From Dirofilaria immitis (lineage: Eukaryota > Nematoda > Chromadorea > Rhabditida > Onchocercidae): a DNA stretch of 64,000 nt. The stretch spans positions 789,339-853,338 of the forward strand of contig JAKNDB010000053.1 in assembly GCA_024305405.1 (NCBI GenBank), given 5' to 3'. Position numbers and translations under genes: made by a program. This document shows positions 43,964-60,452 of the stretch, piece by piece (position 1 is the stretch's first letter; each line of letters begins with the position of its first letter). A model generated the notes under the pieces. It searched no databases. It saw only the letters and a list, made by a program, of their open reading frames with translations, and had not been told where the DNA came from.

Positions 43964-44414
43964 TTTATTCGATCAACAAGTCGGAAATAATAGCAATCAA
44001 AATAAAATATTTCGTTTTGAAAAATTACCCAAAAATCGATACTTTTCAGCAATTTAATTTTTTGTTTTTTTTTTTAACATTTATTTGATGAAATTTTGTA
44101 TGTTATTATTTAATATAATTGAGGAAATAAAAATATGAAATATACATTAAACGATGTATGCATTTTTAATAGCAACATTTTTTAAAATGAAACATTTTAT
44201 TTTGATAAGAAATATTTTATTTTGATAAGTTCTTTTCTTTTATTTTGATAAGAAATACTTTATTTTGATAGGTTTCTTTTTTTTGCTTCAATGCTAAAAT
44301 TTCATATGAAATGAAATTAAATTGAAGAAAGATAAATTTGTATTAAAAAGTATAATAGAGAAATAAATATCACAAAGAGTATATATCTAAGTTTCGTTTT
44401 TTTTTTATTTTCAG

Positions 44415-44550
44415 ATTATTTCAATGAAAAAAGTTATGTGATACTAGCTCGAGAGTCAAGCGAAACTAGCTTCGCAAAAAAGGTAAAAGGAATACTTTTG
44501 AAAGATAATGTTGATTCTATCTCTGAACTTCTACTATTTGTTTCAATGAG
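44415..44550 (+). other. Isolated exon-like segment, unrecognised
   Basis: A 136-bp stop-free stretch on the plus strand lies between a strong acceptor (T-rich tract, TTTTCAG, exon from 44415) and a strong donor (ATGAG|GTATGA, 44551). Read with two leading bases it gives 44 residues of ordinary-looking sequence (Y-F-N-E-K-S-Y-V-I-L-A-R-E..., ending S-E-L-L-L-F-V-S-M). I do not recognise a family and found no phase-matched neighbour exon. It may be one exon of a gene with long introns, or a fragment. Confidence 0.3.
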
Positions 44551-46109
44551 GTATGAGCATATGAAAAAATTGATATTGCCGAATGTAATGCATGCACACA
44601 TAATAATAGTATATATATTGTTGAAAATAATATAAAAGTTGAAAAAATTTTTAAATTTACTAATTAATAAAGAAAAAAATAAATAAATAGTATGATAAGA
44701 AATTACTATCGTTTGCATCAAAGAAATTGATTGCTTTTTGAAAAATAAAAAAATCAATTTTTAAATTTCGTTTACTTATTTCCAATGTTAAATTTTTTTT
44801 TAAAAAAGTAGCAAAATGATATAACTTGGAAAGAGAGAGAAAAAGTTCAAGAAATTGTTTCGTATTTTTTTTTTATTTTTCTAAAAGAAATATTATAAAT
44901 GAGATAATATATTGATAATGGAAATACATATATATATATATAATTAAAATTGGGAAAAAAGAATGTTTAATTGATCTTTGCGATAATTTTTCAATTTCAT
45001 TTTTTATTTCCACTTAGAAACATCCATGCTGATATTTAAAAAAGTTATTTAATGCTGCTACGATAAATGCATTGATTATGCATTTGATAAGCAGAAAAGA
45101 TGCATAAAGTGGGAAGAAGGAAGTTTAAAAATATTGAGAAAGCTATAAATTGATATTTTTAGGAAAAAAAACAAATAATTAATTTTGGGAATTCAATAGT
45201 GAATTAAATAAAACTTCATTGCTGTCTTCACTGATTCTTATCTTTCCTGATTATTATTTTCGTAATTTTGGAGTAAAAAGAAAAGTTCGAGAGTAAAGTT
45301 CGAGATAATGGATGCTAAGATATTTTCTAATATTTGATTTGCAGCGAAATAAAAAGAAAGATATGTGCAAGAAAAATAAATGAAAGTTTTGAAACTAAAC
45401 ATGAAAAAAATTGAAATCAATTTTTCTAAAACTATATTGAAAAGTTGAAGCATGGCTAAATTGATAAAGGAAGTTGCTGAGGGAAAACGAAATTAAAATT
45501 AGCTTAGTTCAGATGAGTAAAAGGAAAAAAGAAAAAATGGTTCGCCATTAAAATCAAATCCATTTTTATCTCATTTCTTTCTTTTTTCTCTTCAAATTTT
45601 AAATTTTACTATTATATAAACTTTTTTGATAAAAATTATTTTTCGAATTTTTCCTAAGCCCAATTCAATTTTTTGCACTTTTTTTTGAAATTTTTCTACT
45701 TTCTTTTTAAAAACCTTTTCAAACTTTCGTTTTTTTTCATTTAGCTAATCTATTTTAATCAACAATTTCGAAAAAGATAAACAAACTTTTGCTTATTTCA
45801 TTATTCTCGTTTGAAGTAGTGAGCAAAAGTAGTTTTGAAGTAGTCATTCATAGAGTTCATTTTTAATCACTTATCTTTTCATAAATTACCTATTTAAATT
45901 TGCTTATTTTAATCAGCAAGGTAATAGGATAACAATTCTAATCAATCGTTGATTGATAGCAATTCTAATCTCCGGTAGCAATTCTAATTTATCCAGTTGT
46001 TTCAATCGACTAAACTGAAATATCATTTTTATTTTTTTTTTTGCTAATTTCAATATTATTTAAATTTTCATGAAGAAAATCATATTTTCCATTTTCTTTT
46101 TTTTTATTC

Positions 46110-46345
46110 TGCTTTTAAGGCATAGCAATCGCGCTTGAGAATATTTAATGGTCTATAGGTAAAGAAGAATATCTGTCATCCGATTAGGTTGCAACCTGAT
46201 CGTAAAACTCGATCGATTCCAAACACCGCAAAGTCCTGAAGCTATTTGAGGAATTTTTACTATTACAGTTAGTCAGGTTAGCCAAATTATTTAATTTTAA
46301 GCCCTGTACTAGCATACATTTTACGATATTGTTAAATATTTGTAA
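46110..46345. other. Small less-AT-rich island, no assignable gene
   Basis: This stretch has clearly more G and C than the surrounding several kb, and a 39-codon stop-free reading on the minus strand (I-P-Q-I-A-S-G-L-C-G-V-W-N-R...). No family is recognised; it could be a remnant of a repeat or of foreign DNA. Confidence 0.3.
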
Positions 46346-49300
46346 TTTTCTAATTTTTTCATTTTGCAAATTGACTAATTAAGCTTAAAATACTTAAAGA
46401 GAATCACGAATGCGAACTGAAAAACAAAAGAAATTTCATTTTAGCCTATTTAATTATATAATTTTTAAAGAAGATTTTATTCACATATGTTAATTATTAT
46501 CCCACATTTTCAAATATGATATATGGTTGAAAAATTTTTCCATTCTTATCCTAAAATCCATAAGAAATGATTGAATTGAATTTATCAAATTTTATCATAT
46601 GGTTAATTAACTACAAATGATTAATTTATATATCATACGATTAATTAATACATGCAATAAATGAATTACGAGAAATTCATGATAATGATAATGATTGCAA
46701 AGGAAAAAGAAAAAACGAATTATGCTATATAGCTTCATGCATGCTATATTTAATTAATCATTTAGCATATTTAATGGTAATATAAATATTTCGTGTAAAA
46801 TAATTTGCATTTATTAAAAATATATTCTCATTTTTTTATTTTCTATTTCATTCACTATTCGTTCAATCTCTTATCCAATTTGATGAAAGTTACGTTGATA
46901 ATTAACACTTCAATAAATTAATCTCATATCAAAATTATCAAAATTTTTGCAACCCGCAAATGCTATCTAATTTCAAATTTCGAAATAATTTTAAATTAAA
47001 ACAAAAATAAGCAAATTTTTTTATTTTTGATGAAAATTAAAAACTAATGTAAATATATTTCAAATGATAATTGTTATAGCAGTTTGACAATAATTATCAA
47101 TAAACGAACGAATAATCATATGATATATTTCATGCAAATTTTTAATTTAATTATTTCAAATTTTATCATTAATTTTTTGATGATAAAAAGAAAGTTAATT
47201 GTTAATTATTAAAATTCTTTTCCTTTAACATTTTCAAATCACAACCTCTCATTTCTAACTAAAATTAAAAATCTTTTAAGATATTTATAGAATTTACGAA
47301 TATTTTCAAGGCAAAACGATGGATGAAAAAAAAGAGAAAAAAGGGATGAATGAATTAGGAGAAAAAGGAGAAGATAAAGGAAGAGAAGGAGAAAGAGAGG
47401 GTAAAAAAAGAAAAGATTTTGTGTAAAATCCATTATGTTCGAAAGTAATAAATCAGGAAATAATAGTTATTATATGTTCTTATGCTCGAACAAACAACCG
47501 CTCAATGATTGTTGTTTTACCGACGATTTTGATAGTTGGTAAACAAATCTTGAAGATTATTTAAAAGATATATCGTTTGTAAGAGGAGAAATAGTGATAA
47601 AAACAAAAGAGAAAAATATAGTTGTTATGTTGATTATTGGGCTAAATAGTTGTAATAAATAAGTTTATTTTTTTGATTAATTGGCTTTTATTAGTTATAT
47701 TTAAATTGGCTAAAAATGAATAAACAAATAAATATAACCAATGGTAAGTTATTTAGGCTAGTTTATCATTTAAAATAATGAATACAATTAAATTGATAAT
47801 GTGATAAAATATAACAAAGTTATCAGTGATAATAAAATAGTAAATTGATTTTAAATTTCTTATTTGTTAAATTTTCCATATTATATATATATATATATAT
47901 ATATCATTTCATGTGATTTTAAAGTTGATACTGGCATAATTTTGAAATTTGAAACTGTTATCAGCCATAATATTCAATCAAATGAAAGATAAAATAAATT
48001 TAATAAAATTACTTTTCGATTTTAATCTTCAAAATTTTACTCATTTAAATTGTTCATTTATTCAAATTAATTGAATATATTTTAATTAATTGACAATAAG
48101 ATTTATTATTTCATTTCGCATTTTTTTAACTGAAAATTGAAAAGCAAATTTGAACTTTGAATATAATAATTCATGAAAAATAGGTACGTTAAGATTTGTT
48201 TTTAAATATTCGAAAATATTAAATACTTAATGTAGATATTTACCAAATACAAAAATATCACTAAGAGAAAAAAAGTTTTCGAATAAATTGTATTAAATGA
48301 AATGAGAAAAAAACTTTTAAAGAGATATCTCGTGCAGCAATTGATAAAAACGATAGCTACTGATAATCTAATATGAACAAAGTAATTACAATCATGATGA
48401 AATGTAAAGATGACAATAATAGTTAAACTTATAAGGCTTAATAAATAATGATGATAATATTATAATGAAATGTTCGACGAAATGAAGAGATATTTCAGAA
48501 AATATTCTTTCTAATTAGAATTAAGAAAAAAAATCATAAAATACTAATTAAGAGAATCATTCAATTCAAAAACAATATTCAAACTATAAGGATAAACAGT
48601 TTTGAATTATATAATATTAATCGATTAATGGAATGAATGCTCTTTTCATTAATTTATCTTTCAAATATTTGATTTTAGCTTATTTAAAATTCCTTCCTTT
48701 CACCCTTATGCCAATAATATATGTTTAATAAAGTTCGTAAAAAATTAAAACATTTTTTATTTTAAAATATATATTGATAGAAATTAAAAAATATATATGT
48801 ATATATAAAATTTCCCCACTACACTCCCATTCTTCTTTCACTTCTATTCATCTCTCATTCAAAATGTTAATAAAAATTTTTCACAGAAAAAAAAATTCAT
48901 TAAAAATAAATTTTTTAAATTATTAATGTATGAAAAATAAATGAGCTTAATCAATAATAAATATATATCATCCATCACATTATTAACCATATATCATTTA
49001 TATGTGATAATAATATATCAAAAGAATAAATAAAATAATGTGGGAAACAAGAAACAAAAGAATTTTCTAGTAAAAAAATAAATAAATAAATTGAGGAAAA
49101 ATTTTCATCGCATAATAATAACTTTTAATTCTTAAATTAAAATACTTTCATTCAAAAATAATCAAATTAATTGTGAAACGATATGATATGATGATGAAAA
49201 ATAGATGTAATAAAGAATGAAATGGATTGAATTTGATTTAAATTTTCATCATCTAATATTATTATTAGTACTATCTATCTAGTTTATTATTATAGTACTA

Positions 49301-49417
49301 AGAAAATAATAGACAGCAGTTCTTTATGCTTTCTCCAAGTTGAAATCAATGAAATGAGCCTTTCAATTGCTTTTGCTTTAAAGAAAAGAACCCACAGACA
49401 TTTTATATATTATACAC

Positions 49418-49480
49418 ATACACACACATACATAAACATGCATACACATACATACATACATACTTAAATACATACATACA

Positions 49481-49512
<32 letters not shown>
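49418..49512. repeat. (CATA)n microsatellite
   Basis: Runs of catacata with cacacata variants, about 95 bp. Confidence 0.9.
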
Positions 49513-50911
49513 GATATATCCAAGCAAATATACGAACATATGTCATTCATCTTGAATAAAGTGAAAAGTTCAATGTGTTTTTTTCATGTTTTTGTTCTCC
49601 TTTTTCATTTCATTTTTTTAAATTTTTAAATTAATCGATGAGGTCGAAGGATGGAATAAAGAAAATAAAGGTAAAGAAATTAAGATGAAAGAGAGGAGTA
49701 AAATAGAAGGGAGGTAAGGTAAGATATGAGATAGAGGAGGAATTATTCATTGGAATAGAAATAATCATTTTAGAACAACAATACAACGATTATTTATGAA
49801 TGCAATTATTTTGTCACTTGTCATATTGGGTTAAGCTGCAAAAAAAAAAAAATTATATTATTGAGCAGTTGATCATTTTAATATTGCCCTAGAGGATGGT
49901 ATGGCATGAAAGACGAGAAAGAAATTTATGAAATTGTGCTAAAAAAATATCAATAACAGACAATCTTTGAAATGAAAATGAGGTAGATGTTTACGTAACG
50001 AATAGTTCATTTTTGGATGTATGAAAAAATAAATAAATGAAAAGATTTGGATTATTTGAAATATTCATTATTAGGTGTGCTATGCTGGAAAATTATGAAA
50101 TTATTAAATCCTTTACTCTGACTTCAATTGTTAATTAAACTATTAGGTATGATAAAAGAAAGAAAAAAAATTTATGAAAATAAAACTTAAGTTCTTCCAA
50201 ATATTCTGAAATTGCAAGTAATATTATCCGCCTAATATAATAGATCCCATCAGATTTTCCGCAAATTTTCATCAATTCTCATTCGTATTTATTTTTGCAT
50301 GATAGTATAAAAGAAAAAAATCATAAAATCTTGATCAAGAATTGATCAGCTTTAGAAGCTTCCAAATTCTGTTCGGAATGATTTCAATTTGCTTCATGTT
50401 TTCAATTGCTAATTGTAATTTTTTTGAATTAAACTGATCTTGAAATTCATTTCGAGTATTCCATTTTCTAATAGCGTATCAGAAAAATAAATGACTCGAA
50501 TGAAGCTTATATGAATTCAACTGTTAAAATAGGACGTAGAATACCAATGACTTCTAAATTTGGTTGATCTTCCGAGACTGCTAGCGAAAGTATGATATAG
50601 ACATACCGGATTCTTGTTAACAGTAATATTATGCACTACCATCCAACAAATTAAATTTCTCGTTTATTAGTACACAAATTTTTTTCACCATTGAAGAAGA
50701 TATTTAGAAAGAAGTACGAAAAAATAGAAAACGAAAAAACTAATAAAAATTAAATTTATATAAAGCTGATGAGAAAGGCGTCTAATTAATGATTATGTAA
50801 TGTTCTTTAACCAATTCTTACAAATGAACTGTGAGAATTTGGTTATAATTATTTTATTTCCTCAGTTGATGTTCGCGAACAATCCTCTGTTTAAAAAGAA
50901 AAAAAAACTAC

Positions 50912-51338
50912 TTCATCACTTTGTGCTTGCGATCTATGCTGCCAGTAACATTTTGTAAGACCTTCAATCTTCACTTCGTATTTCAATAATTTTTGATGGA
51001 ATTCTATTTATGAAATCCATTTTTATTCACATATTAGATTCTCGTTAACATCACAGTGATTATCTTTCTGATTTTATCATCTTTTCCTTTCATAGCCAAT
51101 ATATCATGTTTATAAAAGAAAAAAAAACGAATATCACCAAAGAAAACCAACTAGCTTTAAGTGTCATAACATCCTTCTGAGTTCTAATATCAGTAGTTGG
51201 GATATAAACATGAGGAAGAGCAAAATGATGGAAATGACAATTTAATGCTACTGCATTGGATCGAGATGGAATTGCAAGTCTTATTCGATTTTTTGCTTTA
51301 TGAGGAAATTTAATCGACAACAAATCATTCAACGGAAC
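50912..51338 (-). CDS. Two candidate exons of an unrecognised minus-strand gene or pseudogene
   Basis: Exon A (51338-51152) follows a TTGTAG acceptor and gives VPLNDLLSIKFPHKAKN...; it contains HFHHFALPHVYIPT and ends in phase 1 at a GT. Exon B (51003-50912) begins in the matching phase after AAATAG, reads FHQKLLKYEVKIEGLTKCYW, and ends at GAA|GTAG in phase 0. Phase agreement and protein-like composition suggest a real or recently real gene. Just before exon A an ATG opens a short reading (MFKIDRLIVKEMDFGTSIV) in another frame; it would join exon A with one indel, so decay is possible. The family is not identified, and no continuation past exon B is convincing. Confidence 0.35.
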
Positions 51339-52911
51339 CTACAATTGATGTACCAAAATCCATCTCTTTCACAATCAAGCGATCAATTTTAAACATGATT
51401 TATCTCATTTTTATTTCATCTTATAATATAGATGAAAAAATAAGCTCTGAGTCAAACGTCAAATAAACTTTTTCTCACCAAAAAAATATCTTCCCGACAT
51501 GATAAGTTAGGCAACTGTAGGCTTCCTAATTAACCACATATCATACTCACTTTTTCTTGTACGTTATGGATTAATTATAATAGAATTCGAATAATAGAAT
51601 TCGAACTCAGCAAGCATAGCTCACATTCGTTTTACTGGCGACTGAATCATTATTAGTTCTCTTCGTTTTTTCCATACTTATAACTGAATCAAAAAGAAAA
51701 AATTTAAAATTTTTTTTTCTGCTAGCTGATGATATCAGAAATAACAAGATAGTCGCAATCTTTCCAACATATATATATCATTTACTTGCAACCTAATGCC
51801 AACTAATCGTACTTCATTGAAATAATATTAAAAATACGATGTTCTTCTTCCAAAATATTATATTCGAAAGACATCGCGCGAATATTTATTTCAATAATGA
51901 TATTACACAGACATATTAATCTTGTTATATATTATTACATATCTAAAAGATCGAATATGAACTGTAGAATGAATGAATTATGACTAGATAAATAAAAATT
52001 TCTCTGTCAAAAATTACTAAACAAAAATGATTATTCATTTCACAACAGATGAAGGAATTTCCTTAGATATGAGGAAACATAATTAAAAGGCAGCAAGGCT
52101 ATCAAATTTATATTACAGCAGTAATGATATGTTAAACGGAAATAAAAATAAGCAAAAATAAATTTAGTGCTATCGTAAAAATTTCTCGAAGTTTATTTGG
52201 TGCAAATGAATGAATATGATAAGAATTTATTGGCTAATGAAAGATTTATTCTTCGTAAGCTCATAAAATGGACAAATATCCAAAAATATCCATGGAGAGT
52301 TGACATCTATCCGAAAATATTATTAGCAAATTGATCATTAGGTTTTCCTTTTCTTTTCAATTGAAGAATTCTCTCGGTACCTTCTTTCAAACTCTACTTG
52401 AGTGATGAAATGATCATTCGATCATTCCATTTCATACACAGACTGTTTTTTTGATATTCGTTTATTCGTTTCTAGAACCAAACCAATTATTCTGTTTCCA
52501 AAATTAATTCAGTAAAAGCAGTATTTCAAAGAAAATAACAAGTCATAGGAAATTTCTTAAAAAAATGTTCGAAATTAATTAACATTAAATGTTAATCATC
52601 TGATTTTTTTAGATATTTCTTTTCACGGAATATTTTCAACAAATTGAAAATTGCATCTTTCGTCTCTACCAATCAGTTTTCATCTCAGTGATTTCACTTT
52701 ATGAGAACTACTCGATATGACTATTGAAATTCTTTTCACTCAGATTCTATTTTACGCATATAAATTCAATTTCCGTCATCTCGCTGAATGGTTTTTCAAC
52801 GACTTTGTTTGCATATTCATCATTATTCTCTTAATTCATTTTCCACATACTGCTGCGCATTTCAGATTCATTCATGAATACAATTTCATATAAATGATTT
52901 TTGATTTACTT

Positions 52912-53175
52912 TAAACTCGAACGTGTATCTCGTCTCTATATATCCCACAACCATATGATTGGTTCTCAATATTTGATAATCTTTCTCGTAGATTCGATTT
53001 TCCAGATCATAATTCACTATAACAGTCATTTTGTGCTGAACGCCATAATCTCAAAAACGTATCTGGAACGATGGAATCGATTGGCAGTACTAATTCGTTA
53101 TCAACGATATATTTCAACGGGTGCATTTTAATATCAACGTTATCAACTTTTTTTCTTATTGTAACCTTTTCCTGT
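52912..53175 (-). pseudogene. Coding-like remnant, frames interrupted, unrecognised
   Basis: After TTTGCACAG (acceptor, exon from about 53171) one frame reads QEKVTIRKKVDNVDIKMHPL... through LRLWRSAQNDC to a TGA. A second frame then reads KMTVIVNYDLENRIYEKDY... to a possible donor FEFK|GTAAAT near 52912. Both stretches look like protein rather than AT-rich noise, but they are offset from each other. One frameshift in a former exon, or two alternative exons, would explain it. No family is assigned with confidence; weak resemblances to prohibitin (NV.I, VLP, LRER) are too short to rely on. Confidence 0.25.
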
Positions 53176-53310
53176 GCAAAGATTTAAATTTAATTGGCAA
53201 TGGACTGTTTATGAAATAACCATAAATTAAAGAACAAATGAAAGAAAAACAAAAACTAGAAAACACTAGATGTTCCATCATTATGCTTTGAATATTGAAT
53301 ATTTGAATAA

Positions 53311-53560
53311 TTGAATTTCCATATTTTAAAGTCGAAAGAAAGGTCTACGTATAAATTTCAGATTATTCAAGTTAAATTCAATCATATTTTTGTTAATATT
53401 ATAACTATTTGTTAACTGTTCAACTTGCCATTAAGAATGCGTAATAAACTATTAAATTTTGCAGCTTTGTTAGAGTTATAAGAAATTTTAAATCCAGCTT
53501 ATCGCTGCCAAGATCAAGCCAATTTCAATTATTCAAATATTTTGGCAAAACTAGTACAGT
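53311..53560. repeat. Left copy of the duplicated cathepsin 3' flank
   Basis: This stretch (ttgaatttccat.ttttaaa.tcgaaa, then ataactatttg.taac.gttcaacttg.cattaggaatgcgt-like and aatccagc.tatc) aligns with 61889-62150 at an offset of about 8.6 kb. The same offset holds for the protease exons, so coding and flanking DNA were duplicated together. Confidence 0.75.
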
Positions 53561-53727
53561 TGGAGCAAAAATTTCAACAATATACATTTATTTGAGAGAA
53601 ATAAATTTGGTCAAAATTAAATATTCAAATAATTTTCCTTCTATATGCTGAACATCAGCCTTGTCATATGAATCAAAGTTAAAACTTGTCCCATTTAATA
53701 TCTCTTGATATCAACTTTAATTAATCA

Positions 53728-57997
<4,270 letters not shown>

Positions 57998-58044
57998 GAT
58001 GGCGTTTGTGTTTTCCAAATACTTTAGGACCGTTGATCATTCTC

Positions 58045-58046
58045 CT
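58045..58046 (-). promoter_or_regulatory. Putative spliced-leader acceptor of cathepsin copy 1
   Basis: A TTTTTCCACATTTAAG acceptor lies 47 bp before the ATG at 57997. The leader segment contains an out-of-frame ATG (AGAATGATC), so a short upstream ORF would be present in the mRNA. Confidence 0.45.
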
Positions 58047-59394
58047 TAAATGTGGAAAAAGTTTGTTAGTACAGCTTAATCGCTTACTGAATAAAATTCC
58101 GCGATTGACCAAATATAATGCCATTTTGATATTCGAAAACGATTTTCTTTGAAGAAATATTTCCGAAAAAAATATACAAATTGCGTAGGATAGCTGCGAA
58201 AACAAATATTATTAAAAACAATAATATACGTCCAGCAATGCTCCAATTAGGCGGCGTTATATATGATGATTCATTAACCCGTTGAGATAAGAATTTATAT
58301 TAAACAGCTCTCAAAATAATGAAATGATGGAACACCGAACAATTCAGTTTTTGGGCATATGAAAATTTGCTTGGATAGCTGGCAGTTGAATTTATTCTTT
58401 TTATAATGGGAAATTCTTAACTTGTGGCAAGTTCTTCTTTTTTAACGATAGGCGATTTCAAATATTGGACAAGCGAATTGCATATTTAAAAGCGTCGTAT
58501 TTTATTGTCTCTAAATGCCAGATCTTCAATAGGACTAGCTTTGATTTAGTATTTTCTTTCTTTTTTTTTTTAGTACGAGTTATATCAATTGAAACTGCCG
58601 TAAGGAGTTAAATATTTTCAAAGGAACACAGATCCTTTATATGGAAGTAATTTTCATTTTTCCCTTGTCTTCAAAAATGTGAAATGTGTCATTCGAAAAA
58701 AGAAATCATAAAATCTATTTCATTGCAATAAATCGAAGGAATTTAAATAGCGTGAAGACGATTGATGGAAAACAACATGTTGATAATAATTTTTCTCTGC
58801 ATGGTTGTTCATCTTTCGCTTTGAAGCATCATTTGAAGCATATTTCTGTTTTTGCCGGCCTGATTTCTACTGATGATGGCCATATGTTAAAAAGGTCAAA
58901 GGAAACATAATCAAATTCGATTGATCATATCAAGTCGGTTAATCATAAAAAAAAGGAAAAAGGAATATAAAAATTCATTAAAGATCATTTTGATGGCGTC
59001 AAAATACAAATTAGAAAATTACTTTAATACTACAATGAAACAATCCATGAATAGGAACAGTTGAAAAAATTGAGAAAGTTTATAAAAGGCATCATTCGCT
59101 GCCTGCACTGTTCAAAAGTTATCCCATAAAACCATAACGAAATTCTATTCTTTTTATTTATGATATAATGCATATACACATTTGAAAGCCGGAAAAAGTT
59201 TTAACAATAATCAGTGCCGTAGAATCATAACATTTCCAGACATATATATGACAGTCGAGAAATGCTTAAATTGCAATTAGTAGAAAATGCAATTAGAATA
59301 TCTATAGAAAAATGATAAGAAATGCAATTAGGAGTGTTACAATGATACATGAAAGTGTTTAGTATGCAAGTAAAAATCAAAATCTGTCAGTTAC

Positions 59395-59517
59395 ATTCCC
59401 GATAATAGCAAATTTGTCAACTTCTAGGTCAATTTCTGCTTTTTCTGAGGCATTTAAATAACATTCATTACATGACGCACTGAATCCTGAATTACTATTA
59501 TATGTAGGATCGAAAAG
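59395..59517 (-). other. Candidate orphan exon, 41 codons, unrecognised
   Basis: GATTTTTAG acceptor, 123 nt open in phase 0, GGGAAT|GTAACT donor. It encodes LFDPTYNSNSGFSASCNECY followed by an acidic LNASEKAEIDLEVDKFAIIGN. The balanced amino-acid use and two cysteines look like real protein. No neighbouring exon could be joined with confidence and I do not recognise the family. Confidence 0.35.
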
Positions 59518-60306
59518 CTAAAAATCGATCAATTGACTACATGAATATTACAACCGCTACAATAAAGGTCGGGCAATTAAAATCACATTTCATTGCATAA
59601 GTTACAGATCGAGAATAAGGCATATGACATAAATAGTCGAGTGTCATTAGCACTGCAGAATTTTCCGAGAAATCTTGAAATTAATTCGTCGTTTTACTTT
59701 TGTTCAAATTATTGTAGGGTATAATCTTAAAAACTATTTTTGAAGAATAATTTTTTATCACTTTTGCCGTATTTCTTGAATGTGTGAAATTTTTGCAAAT
59801 GGAATAATAATTACTGCTTTAATGACTATGTTGAACAAAAAATTGTTGAAAAATTAATTTGAAATTTATGTAAAATTCTTGAAAAATTTTTTTAAAGAAA
59901 AACTTTCATGTTTACAAAGTGAATATATTTGTCGCTAAGATATAAACAACACTACCATTAACCATAATGAAAATTTGAATTTTTCAATATTATTGAATAA
60001 AGAATATGAATTGTTTTCTGCTAAGTTCTAAATTTCTATTTAGGATATTATTTATATCACATCAAAATTTGGTTTCTGAATCAGCGATAATGTCCGTTGT
60101 GTCGTTTGTCGTATTTGAAAATTTCATTTTTTTGTATTAGTTTTTGTATTTCATAGAAGTTATTATGGATTTGATATCGACAAAATATCTGACTAAGTTT
60201 TAGAGAAAATTAGGAGCGATTAAATTACTTGGTGAACTGAGTATGAACTTTTGAAGAGAAGAACTAATCTTTTGCTATCATTTATCAAATGATTTCATAA
60301 ACATAC

Positions 60307-60452
60307 CAAATCCATTTAAAATCTGCGACGTTTATTTGCTCTGCGATTAGGATAAGATAGCGAGCTTTTTCAACTTCTTGCTGTGCCATCTGTTTCATCT
60401 CTACAGTGTCTACAAATTCATATCCGAAAGATATGAAAGTCAGAAAACTGAC
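60307..60452 (-). pseudogene. phb-1: Prohibitin-1 (phb-1) fragment
   Basis: The minus-strand reading FGYEFVDTVEMKQMAQQE then VEKARYLILIAEQ follows animal prohibitin-1 (C. elegans FGREFTEAVEMKQVAQQE, EAEKARYLVEKAEQ) with about two thirds identity over 33 residues by eye. It then departs (NVADFKWI) where prohibitin has the conserved K-.-A-A...AEG, and ends at a GTATGT. No other prohibitin exon is found in correct order nearby. It is a partial, decayed copy; the functional mitochondrial inner-membrane prohibitin must be elsewhere. Confidence 0.65.

Larger units (their letters stand above)
39837..50911. other. 11-kb AT-rich spacer, no complete gene found
   Basis: It contains simple repeats: (GA)n at 42082-42132, AT/GA runs at about 42420-42560, (AT)n at about 47882-47904 and (CATA)n at about 49418-49512. 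It also holds an 82-bp tandem pair (43795-43963), one isolated plus-strand exon-like piece (44415-44550) and a short less-AT-rich island near 46110-46345. Any upstream unc-1 exon and promoter would lie here. Confidence 0.7.

Noticed and set aside
51580..51660. Possible tRNA (GAGTTCGAATTC resembling a B box, minus strand)
   Set aside because: The T-arm and acceptor stem do not pair and no proper A box is at the right distance.
52901..53131. Plus-strand ORF of 76 codons
   Set aside because: The minus strand gives more protein-like readings in the same place; the plus-strand frame is most likely their shadow.
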